A stretch of DNA of 40,833 bases from Gammaproteobacteria bacterium. Lineage in GTDB: Bacteria > Pseudomonadota > Gammaproteobacteria > Pseudomonadales > Cellvibrionaceae. The position numbers were made by a program, and so were the translations under genes. The stretch lies in assembly GCA_021151835.1 (NCBI GenBank), contig JAGKWO010000044.1, forward strand, positions 1-40,833, in the 5' to 3' direction. Shown in pieces: positions 32,090-37,688 of this stretch (position 1 is its first letter; every line of letters begins with the position of its first letter). The notes beneath the pieces are model-generated. The model made no database searches and had not been told where the DNA came from. It was given only the letters and a program-made list of their open reading frames with translations.

Positions 32090-32277
32090 ATGACGCTAAA
32101 ATCAACATTCTTAGCCCTTCCAAAGTAGTCTCACCGAAGCTAATTTTCCTTTACTAAACAATAAGTTAAAGCGCTTTATTGTCCTAAGTTGTATCATCTG
32201 TTCTAAGGCTATCCCAGCCCACCGTGTATGCCCCTGTGTATGCCACGGGAAAAATAGAACAGCGACATACAAGCACA

Positions 32278-33504
32278 ATGAAAAGACAAGACATAAAACG
32301 CACTCCTTTGGCCGATAGTGTATTGGCCTCACTTGAGCCAGAACCCAGTATTTACAGGGTTCACGACGGCAATGGCCTCTATTTCCGGGTGAAGCCAACG
32401 GGCCACAAATCGTGGGAATTGCGCTACAAAAAAGCCAACGGGAAATGGTCATGGCTGGGTATCGGCACATACCCCGAAATTACCGGTGCAAATGCCCGCC
32501 GGAAGGTTCGCCAGATACAAACCGAGGCGCAGGAAAACAACACCCCTATCCTCTCCAAACGCGAGCAAAAAGAGGCCGAGGAGGAGCACAACACCAAGAA
32601 CGCTTTTGAAGCCCTTGCGCTTGAGTGGCTGGATAACCGCAAGCGCTCCTGGCAAAAGGCTCACGAGAAGCGAGTATTCAGCGGCCTATCCCATCACGTT
32701 TTCCCGGTTTTCGGTAAGCGAAACTTTCTGGAGATCACTCCGATGGAGTGGATGAAGTTGTTTCAGGGGATGCAGGAAAAGGGCGTCTATGAGCAATCCA
32801 AAAAGGTCCGCCGCAATTGTGCAGAGATTTACATCTTCGCCAAAATCACTGGCAGAGCCTTATACAACCCCTTGGAAGGCCTCCACCGCTTTCTGGACAG
32901 TAAACCCTCAGAAAACTACTCCCATGTGACGGTCGAGCAATTACCCGACCTTATAGGCGCTATTCGCAGCTACAGCGGCGATGAACTGGTGCAGCTAGGG
33001 GTTAGGTTGCTCCTGCTCACGTTCGTGCGTCCTAGCGAGTTACGTGAGGCCGTATGGAGCGAATTCGATTTTAAAAAGAAACTTTGGTCAATTCCGGCAG
33101 CAAGAATGAAAAAGCGCCGGGATCACGTGGTGCCGCTATCCAGACAAGCCATTCACGCGCTGGAAGAGCTGCAATCAATGTCCGGGAAATATCAGCTGTT
33201 ATTCCCCGGGCGCAAAGACAAAACAATTCCGCTGAGTAATACAGCGTTCAATATGGCGTTACGCCGCATGGGATACCAGGGCCAACAAACCGGCCATGGT
33301 TTTCGTCATATCGCATCAACTATTTTGCGTGAGCAAGGTTTCCCGCGTGATCACGTGGAGGCGCAACTCGCACACGTCGAAGGCGGCGTATCCGGAGTTT
33401 ATAACAAGGCGATTTATTTAGAACAGCGCAAAGAAATGATGCAGTGGTATGCGGATAAATTGGATTCATTGATTGCGCCAATTAGAAAAATTAACGCATT
33501 GTGA
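32278..33504 (+). CDS. int: P4-family tyrosine recombinase (integrase)
   Basis: Site-specific integrase, 408 aa from ATG 32278; a GTG at 32224 would add 18 residues. The N-terminal DUF4102-type arm-binding domain includes RVHDGNGLYFRVKPTGHKSWELRYKKANGKWSWLGIGTYPEIT. The catalytic domain has Arg251 (FVRPSELREAVW), His340 and Arg343 (HGFRHIASTIL), His366 (QLAHVEGG) and the candidate nucleophile Tyr375 (GVYNKAIYLEQR). All expected catalytic residues are present. It lies immediately downstream of tRNA-Arg(CCT) in the same direction, the standard layout for tRNA-targeting P4 integrases. No clear ribosome site is visible at either start. Confidence 0.93.
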   Translation: MKRQDIKRTPLADSVLASLEPEPSIYRVHDGNGLYFRVKPTGHKSWELRYKKANGKWSWLGIGTYPEITGANARRKVRQIQTEAQENNTPILSKREQKEAEEEHNTKNAFEALALEWLDNRKRSWQKAHEKRVFSGLSHHVFPVFGKRNFLEITPMEWMKLFQGMQEKGVYEQSKKVRRNCAEIYIFAKITGRALYNPLEGLHRFLDSKPSENYSHVTVEQLPDLIGAIRSYSGDELVQLGVRLLLLTFVRPSELREAVWSEFDFKKKLWSIPAARMKKRRDHVVPLSRQAIHALEELQSMSGKYQLLFPGRKDKTIPLSNTAFNMALRRMGYQGQQTGHGFRHIASTILREQGFPRDHVEAQLAHVEGGVSGVYNKAIYLEQRKEMMQWYADKLDSLIAPIRKINAL

Positions 33505-33525
33505 CAATTAAAAATAAAAACTATA

Positions 33526-33567
33526 TCTGGCATATGAAGTTAAAAAAATAAAACTCTATATGCCAGA
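33526..33567. repeat. Inverted repeat between integrase and PEP-CTERM gene
   Basis: TCTGGCATAT (33526-33535) and ATATGCCAGA (33558-33567) are exact complements with a 22-base A-rich spacer. There is no T-run. It could be an operator or a weak hairpin after the integrase gene. Confidence 0.45.
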
Positions 33568-33647
33568 ATTAATCTTGTGCTGCATCGAGGCAATTAATAT
33601 GCGTGTATAGTCACTTTGGTTTTTAACTAACAATTAAGGAGTGATCC

Positions 33648-34295
33648 ATGTCCAGACTACTATTTTTATTGTTTATCCTTGTCCCACTTCAAGCATCCGC
33701 ACACATATACAAACTCGACTACGCAGGACAGATAACGCAAATCCACCTTGGGACCTTAGGATATGCGGTCGGAGATTCAATTAGCGGATCTCTTACTATT
33801 GATTTAACCAACGTCGTTGATGTTTCAACTGAATGGGATGGAGAGAACACCGCTATTTTTGAATCGCCGACGGGTGAAAACTTTATTAAAGGATATCACG
33901 ACCCAAAGGAGCCAAATAATATAGACGTATTTGGCATAACAGATGATTTGGGTGGAGTTCCTAATGATGTAATTTACGTTCTCGAAAGACGACTATTAGG
34001 AAATGCAAATTCATCGTTCGTATTTAGTCTAGTTTTATTTTTGGATGGAAACACCTATTCAGGTGTATCCATAGAGGATCTCAAGTTTTCACACTCAGAT
34101 CTAAGGGAGGTAACCTGGGGCAGTATAACCAGATCAATATATGACGAAGCGAGCGGGATAGAGTATTGGGATGATGCATCTTTTAATATCACACACATCA
34201 AAATATCAAAAATTCCCGAGCCCTCCGCTTTAATTTTAATTTTCATAGGATTTACTTCAATATTTTTTATAAAAGTTTTAAAACTACAAAAGTAA
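33648..34295 (+). CDS. PEP-CTERM sorting-domain protein
   Basis: A 215-aa secreted protein of unknown function. It has an N-terminal signal peptide (MSRLLFLLFILVPLQASA). A beta-rich body follows (YAVGDSISGSLTIDLTNVVDVSTEWDGE). A classic C-terminal PEP-CTERM tail ends it: IPEP at about residue 188, a hydrophobic helix, then KVLKLQK. Such tails are recognised by exosortase (EpsH/XrtA), usually with exopolysaccharide loci. AAGGAG precedes ATG 33648 and a strong terminator follows, so it is a single-gene unit. Its AT-rich composition differs from both the flagellar genes and the element's replication genes, suggesting a cargo gene acquired separately. No exosortase is in the window, so it would need one from the host. 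Confidence 0.85.
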   Translation: MSRLLFLLFILVPLQASAHIYKLDYAGQITQIHLGTLGYAVGDSISGSLTIDLTNVVDVSTEWDGENTAIFESPTGENFIKGYHDPKEPNNIDVFGITDDLGGVPNDVIYVLERRLLGNANSSFVFSLVLFLDGNTYSGVSIEDLKFSHSDLREVTWGSITRSIYDEASGIEYWDDASFNITHIKISKIPEPSALILIFIGFTSIFFIKVLKLQK

Positions 34296-34314
34296 AATAA
34301 AATTTTCTTACACC

Positions 34315-34349
34315 AAGGCTTAAGTGTTTACATGCTTAAGCCTTTTTTA
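34315..34349 (+). terminator. Terminator of the PEP-CTERM gene
   Basis: AAGGCTTAAG (34315-34324) and CTTAAGCCTT (34335-34344) form a 10-bp stem followed by a T-run. Confidence 0.92.
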
Positions 34350-34433
34350 TTGCCCAAAATCCAGAATACCAAACAATCAACCTGAATATTTTCAGGTCAA
34401 AACCATAGATTTTTAAAATAAAAAAAATATCAC

Positions 34434-34460
34434 CGACTGTAATACGCGCTATTACAGTCG
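34434..34460. promoter_or_regulatory. 27-bp operator-like palindrome upstream of the regulator operon
   Basis: CGACTGTAATA (34434-34444), a CGCGC centre and TATTACAGTCG (34450-34460) form a perfect 11-bp dyad, 69 bases before the Ogr-like gene. An A-rich tract precedes it. No T-run follows, so it is more likely a protein-binding operator than a terminator. Nearby at 34382-34397 is a smaller hairpin, CCTGAA-TATT-TTCAGG. Confidence 0.6.
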
Positions 34461-34529
34461 CAAGTGTTTTTATTTTTTCACATTCTTAGTCATTCTAGTC
34501 TCGTCCCATACAAGCCAAGCGAGGCAATT

Positions 34530-34826
34530 ATGAAAGTTATAAATCCCAAGAAAAAAATACGCAGACCCTGCCCCGATTGCGGTGGGCCTTTAATTCGGCG
34601 CACGTCAACACCTTTATCTCCGCTGCTCAGTCGAACCTTGTTGCTATGTGGAAATCCCGAGTGCGGCGCTTCCTTTGCTGGCAACGATGAAATTACCCAT
34701 CGGCTTAATCTGCCGATTAATCAAAATCCGAAAGTTGAATTACCAAGCGCTCGAAGAACACCACGTAACGAGCTGTTCAAAAATTTGACTGGAGATAGTG
34801 ATGAAAGTACTCCAGCCAGCAAATGA
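34530..34826 (+). CDS. Ogr/Delta-type zinc-finger transcription activator
   Basis: 98 aa from ATG 34530 (GAGG upstream). The upstream in-frame extension to 34464 has no support. Cysteines 14, 17, 40 and 45 give exactly C-X2-C-X22-C-X4-C, the zinc-binding pattern of P2 Ogr and P4 Delta. Flanking residues (CPDCGGPLIRRTSTPLSPLLSRTLLLCGNPECGASFAGNDEITHRLN) also fit. In P2/P4 these proteins activate late promoters through RNA polymerase. In this element it may activate the satellite's or a helper phage's late genes. It overlaps the next gene by 26 bases. Confidence 0.85.
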   Translation: MKVINPKKKIRRPCPDCGGPLIRRTSTPLSPLLSRTLLLCGNPECGASFAGNDEITHRLNLPINQNPKVELPSARRTPRNELFKNLTGDSDESTPASK

Positions 34827-35040
34827 CCAGGCGCAACCCGACAGACTTATTCGTTTACCGGAATTATTGGTAATGACGTCGCTATCACGCGCAACCGTTT
34901 ACCGGCTAATTGCCAATGATATTGATTTTCCCAAACCCGTAAAAATCGGGAATAGCAGCGCGCGAAATTCAGCGGTGGGATTTTCCTTCACTGAAATTCA
35001 GCGCTGGATCGACCAGCAAGCAGAAAAGCGAGGTAACTAA
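34801..35040 (+). CDS. AlpA-family regulator 1
   Basis: 79 aa from ATG 34801, with GGAG six bases upstream. AlpA-type winged helix-turn-helix: RLIRLPELLVMTSLSRATVYRLIANDIDFPKPVKIGNSSARNSAVGFSFTEIQRWIDQQAEKR. In prophages and P4-like elements AlpA proteins act as excisionases or as activators of integrase or other genes. The stop codon overlaps the next start (TAATG), so translation is coupled. Confidence 0.88.
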   Translation: MKVLQPANDQAQPDRLIRLPELLVMTSLSRATVYRLIANDIDFPKPVKIGNSSARNSAVGFSFTEIQRWIDQQAEKRGN

Positions 35041-35285
35041 TGTTGCACACACACCCAAAGTTTCAACGAGCCACACCAATTCCTATAGGAAATCGTTTAC
35101 TCAAACGCACGGAGGTAGAAGAAAAAACAGGCTTAAGTCGCGCGAGTATTTATTCATACGTTCGTGCAGGCACATTCCCGGCGCCTATCTCTATTGGCGC
35201 TAACCGGGTGGCATGGCTTGAGTCAGAAATTGACGAATGGATTGCCGAAAAGATGGCAGCAAGAAAAACAGTGAGCACGCAGTAA
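35040..35285 (+). CDS. AlpA-family regulator 2
   Basis: 81 aa. Same fold as its neighbour: NRLLKRTEVEEKTGLSRASIYSYVRAGTFPAPISIGANRVAWLESEIDEWIAEKMAAR, the canonical AlpA layout. It shares only moderate similarity with AlpA 1, so the pair is not a recent duplication. It is coupled to the previous gene through TAATG and is five bases before the next gene. Either of the two could be the excisionase. Confidence 0.9.
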   Translation: MLHTHPKFQRATPIPIGNRLLKRTEVEEKTGLSRASIYSYVRAGTFPAPISIGANRVAWLESEIDEWIAEKMAARKTVSTQ

Positions 35286-35290
35286 ACGCT

Positions 35291-35554
35291 ATGACTGAAA
35301 TCGACTATGAAAAACTCGCTAATGCAATAGCACTGCGACTCTCATCCATGCCACCACCTGAGAAAGTGATATGGGATAGCAAGCAATGTGCGGACTATCT
35401 CTGCATGAGTGAGCGCCACTTCATCGACAAAATCAGCAAATTTTCCGGTTTTCCAACGCCAATCATATTGCCGTCAGAAAAAGGCAAAGGGCATCCGCGC
35501 TGGTTTGCACAAGAAGTGCAAGAGTGTGTAGCGAAACATCAACGAAAGAATTAA
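35291..35554 (+). CDS. Small DNA-binding (excisionase-like) protein
   Basis: 87 aa from ATG 35291. The core VIWDSKQCADYLCMSERHFIDKISKFSGFPTPIILPSEKGKGHPRWFAQEVQECVAKHQ has the helix-turn-helix and wing spacing of the AlpA/excisionase superfamily, but it is more diverged. It is the fourth gene in the regulator operon, five bases after AlpA 2. The exact role is unknown. Confidence 0.7.
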   Translation: MTEIDYEKLANAIALRLSSMPPPEKVIWDSKQCADYLCMSERHFIDKISKFSGFPTPIILPSEKGKGHPRWFAQEVQECVAKHQRKN

Positions 35555-35616
35555 TTTTTTTTAAAGCCTGCGCAACTTTAAAAACCCAACCACGCGCAAC
35601 AATTGAGGATCAAACT

Positions 35617-35838
35617 ATGAGCACCACTTTAAATTTTGCATCACAAAATCAGTCAGTAACACTTTCAGAAAAAGAGCTTATTGATTTGCAAAACGCTGTT
35701 ACTTTCGCCTTAGAAGGTAGCGGAAAAATTAATAAAAACTTTGGCAGTATCCGCGTAGAAACCAGCGGCACTATTGCGGCATTTCGCGGAGAGAAAAACC
35801 AGCAACGCAACAAACAACACATTGAAACCGATTGTTAG
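35617..35838 (+). CDS. Small protein of unknown function
   Basis: 73 aa from ATG 35617 (TTGAGGATCAAACT upstream). I do not recognise a family. It has polar, Ser/Asn-rich ends and a central helix (SEKELIDLQNAVTFALEGSGKINKNFGSIRVETSGTIAAFRG). It follows the regulator genes on the same strand, 62 bases after the previous stop. An upstream frame extension to 35524 lacks a ribosome site. Confidence 0.6.
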   Translation: MSTTLNFASQNQSVTLSEKELIDLQNAVTFALEGSGKINKNFGSIRVETSGTIAAFRGEKNQQRNKQHIETDC

Positions 35839-35863
35839 TGATCGCTGTTCGATAGACCTGAAA

Positions 35864-35903
35864 TAAAAAAAGCCTCGCTGACATTGAGAGTACAGCGAGG
35901 CTT
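35864..35903 (-). terminator. Minus-strand terminator facing the immunity region
   Basis: AAGCCTCGCTG (35870-35880) and CAGCGAGGCTT (35893-35903) form an 11-bp stem. Only on the minus strand is it followed by a T-run (35864-35870). No credible minus-strand gene lies to its right, so it would end an antisense or small-RNA transcript coming from the immunity region. Confidence 0.75.
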
Positions 35904-35927
35904 AAAAGTACGCGAGCTGAGTTTACC

Positions 35928-36431
35928 ATGACCAAGAAAGAACAGTGCCCTTCTCTGCCCCGGATTATACCAGGGGAAAATCAGTGCTTGAGTTTTCGTA
36001 ACTGTATGAGCTACAGTATTCCCGTTGCGACACAATTCGCAGCCGGGTGTGGAAGCCCGATCAACAATAGGCGCACAGGCGCCCTACCATGTATTGCAGG
36101 CGCTTTTTTTTCGTCTGTAATCATGCTCTATGGTAGCTGTGCGCGGGAGGCCTTCGGGCCTACCGGGTTCCTATTGTCCCGGTCTTCCACACCCGCGTAC
36201 AGCTGCCACCCATCATGTGGAAGTGATGCCGGCAGCTCCTCAACAATAGGAGCACAACCAATGAAAAACCTGCACACCCAAAATCCGTCTATCAAAAATA
36301 GAATTGCCGCATTAAAAGCGCGCGCAATATCTGCCCTTCACGCTAATTCTTCCCTAAAAGTTCGTCTCGACCGTTATAACGCCGCTATGCAAAAAGCACG
36401 TGCCTTGGAAAATCAAGGAGGTGTGAAATGA
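35928..36431 (+). CDS. Ash/Icd-like leader frame running through the C4 RNA region
   Basis: One open frame of 167 codons passes through the antisense-RNA locus. The stretch AAGCGSP...FFSSVIMLYGSCAREAFGPTGFLLSRSSTPAYSCHPSCGSDAGSSSTIGA resembles the short 'ash'/Icd-like frames annotated over the immunity regions of P4-like elements. There the sequence is constrained by RNA structure. An internal start at ATG 36261, with AGGAG eight bases upstream, would make a separate 56-aa basic helical protein (MKNLHTQNPSIKNRIAALKARAISALHANSSLKVRLDRYNAAMQKARALENQGGVK). I consider that product the more likely real protein. It overlaps the next gene by four bases. No strong ribosome site precedes 35928. Confidence 0.5.
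   Translation: MTKKEQCPSLPRIIPGENQCLSFRNCMSYSIPVATQFAAGCGSPINNRRTGALPCIAGAFFSSVIMLYGSCAREAFGPTGFLLSRSSTPAYSCHPSCGSDAGSSSTIGAQPMKNLHTQNPSIKNRIAALKARAISALHANSSLKVRLDRYNAAMQKARALENQGGVK
36001..36017. promoter_or_regulatory. Short palindrome upstream of the immunity locus
   Basis: ACTGTA-TGAGC-TACAGT, a perfect 6-bp dyad 27 bases before the first C4 target. The half-site ACTGTA also occurs in the 27-bp palindrome at 34434. It looks like a LexA box but the spacing is one base short (CTGT-N7-ACAG), so it is more likely bound by an element-encoded regulator. Confidence 0.45.
36044..36071 (+). promoter_or_regulatory. C4 RNA target A (seqA)
   Basis: CGGGTGTGGAAG (36044-36055) is the exact complement of 36184-36195 in the C4-like RNA. 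ACAATAGG (36064-36071) is complementary to its loop CCTATTGT (36170-36177). The same two-part target recurs at 36216-36250. Confidence 0.72.
36079..36111 (+). terminator. Terminator in the immunity leader
   Basis: GCGCC (36079-36083) and GGCGC (36099-36103) around a 15-base loop, followed by an uninterrupted T-run to 36111. The stem is short. Lying between target A and the C4 RNA, it could end the leader transcript when translation or pairing allows it. Confidence 0.55.
36132..36207 (+). ncRNA. C4-like antisense RNA (phage immunity RNA)
   Basis: The fold is a three-way junction. A 16-bp outer stem pairs 36132-36147 with 36192-36207, including two G-U pairs. The first inner hairpin is AGGCC-TTCG-GGCCT (36148-36161). 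The second is ACCGGG-loop-CCCGGT (36162-36183), with CCTATTGT exposed in the loop. CTTCCACA (36184-36191) is left single-stranded. Both exposed segments are complementary to targets on either side. This is the architecture of the C4/CI antisense RNAs of P1, P7 and P4, which silence lytic or replication genes. Ends are approximate. Confidence 0.82.
36216..36260 (+). promoter_or_regulatory. C4 RNA target C (seqC) covering a ribosome site
   Basis: TGTGGAAG (36216-36223) and ACAATAGG (36243-36250) repeat target A and are complementary to the C4 RNA segments. The second runs into AGGAG, the ribosome site of ATG 36261. Pairing would hide that site and block translation of the downstream gene. Confidence 0.72.
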
Positions 36432-36700
36432 GTCAATTCAAAGCCCTCTCATCAAACGCTATCGACCATCCAGTTTTATTTTTAAATACCGATGCGCCCC
36501 GCAATGAAATTGCTGAAATAGCTGATCTACGCCTCGCTGCTGCGAAGGATTTAGTCGGCTCTATTGCTTGCATGACCATTCACACAATGGACGGTAGCTC
36601 ACTCACTGCCGTGTGCCAAGCCGCACATCTTTTACTATCTGATGCGCACGATTTGTTTCACATAGTTGCCTTCAAAAAGCATGGAGGCAAACATGACTAA
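36428..36700 (+). CDS. Small protein of unknown function
   Basis: 90 aa, ATG 36428 with a very strong AGGAGG upstream. Helical: FLNTDAPRNEIAEIADLRLAAAKDLVGSIACMTIHTMDGSSLTAVCQAAHLLLSDAHDLFHIV. The pattern recalls the short Pseudomonas DUF3077/DUF6124-type proteins (hydrophobic LF-x-V/N, then Ala/Leu-rich helices), but I am not sure. It starts inside the previous stop (ATGA) and overlaps the next gene by eight bases (ATGACTAA), so it belongs to the replication operon controlled by the C4 switch. Confidence 0.7.
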   Translation: MSQFKALSSNAIDHPVLFLNTDAPRNEIAEIADLRLAAAKDLVGSIACMTIHTMDGSSLTAVCQAAHLLLSDAHDLFHIVAFKKHGGKHD

Positions 36701-37688
36701 GCAAACCATCCCCCAAAAAATTCAGCAGGTCGCTGAATACGCACTCGCACAATCCGGCGTATTAGTGCCTGAATGGTTGCCCGATGGCAATCAACATAAT
36801 TCTGAATGGATCGCACGCAATATTGTGCGTGGTGATCGCGAAGCCGGTTCATTCCGTATTTGCTTGCTCACCGGCCGCTGGAATGATTTTGCAGACCCGG
36901 ACGCCCACGGTGGTGATCTGGTTGCCCTGCTCGCCTATTTACGCCAATGCACACAACTGGAAGCCGCTAAAGAATTGGATTCACGGTTAGGCTGTGGCTT
37001 GTTTGCAAAACGCAACCAAAGCACACCACCACCGCCTGCACTCGATCAAGAAAAATTAAATGAGCGCTTGCAACAGCGCGAACAGGAAGCACAAGAAAAA
37101 CGCGAACGCGCCGAGCAAAAAGCCAATCAACTCTGGAAGCGATCAAAACCAGCGGATGGCAATCACGCTTATTTGCAAAAGAAAAAGTTGCCACCGTTTT
37201 CCCTTCGGCAAACCAGTGACGGCAATTTATTAATCCCGTTGGGCTTTGCCGGGCGTTTGGTGAATGTGCAAATCATTAACCCGGAATGCGAAAAGCGTTT
37301 TTTATCCGGAGGCAAAGTTAAAGATTGTTATTCCACTCTCGGAGAAATGACACCCGCCTGCCGTTTGTATGTGTGTGAAGGCTGGGCCACCGGCGCCAGC
37401 ATTCACCGCAGCACCGGTTGCCCGGTCGTGTGCGCAATGACTGCCGCCAACCTTGAAAGCGTCGCACTGCAAATCCGCGCACTTATGGGCGATAACATCG
37501 AACTGATTATTGCCGGTGATGATGATCGCAACACCGAAGGCAATCCGGGAAAAGCTTACGCATTTCGTGCGGCATTGAGTACAAATGCAAAAATCGTTTT
37601 TCCCCAGTGGCCAGTAGATGCCCCGCGATACCTCACTGACTTTAATGATTTAGATGTGTGGCAACGTGAGGGCAATACCCATGACTAA
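36693..37688 (+). CDS. Toprim-domain primase-like protein
   Basis: 331 aa from ATG 36693 (GGAGG upstream). The N-terminal 100 aa (FRICLLTGRWNDFADPDAHGGDLVALLAYLRQC) look like the degenerate zinc-less primase domain common in phages and plasmids. A charged coiled coil follows (about 115-150). The Toprim domain has the catalytic Glu229 (YVCEGWATGASIH) and the acidic triad around Asp276-278 (LIIAGDDDRNT). It is expected to prime or assist initiation of element replication. It overlaps the DUF927 gene by eight bases and the previous gene by the same eight-base string. Confidence 0.88.
   Translation: MTKQTIPQKIQQVAEYALAQSGVLVPEWLPDGNQHNSEWIARNIVRGDREAGSFRICLLTGRWNDFADPDAHGGDLVALLAYLRQCTQLEAAKELDSRLGCGLFAKRNQSTPPPPALDQEKLNERLQQREQEAQEKRERAEQKANQLWKRSKPADGNHAYLQKKKLPPFSLRQTSDGNLLIPLGFAGRLVNVQIINPECEKRFLSGGKVKDCYSTLGEMTPACRLYVCEGWATGASIHRSTGCPVVCAMTAANLESVALQIRALMGDNIELIIAGDDDRNTEGNPGKAYAFRAALSTNAKIVFPQWPVDAPRYLTDFNDLDVWQREGNTHD

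Noticed and set aside
36001..36017. LexA (SOS) box
   Set aside because: The spacing is CTGT-N7-ACAG, one base shorter than the CTGT-N8-ACAG box of Gammaproteobacteria. Kept only as a generic palindrome.
35835..36035. Minus-strand 66-codon frame near the minus-strand terminator
   Set aside because: The terminator hairpin lies inside the frame and there is no recognisable motif or ribosome site.
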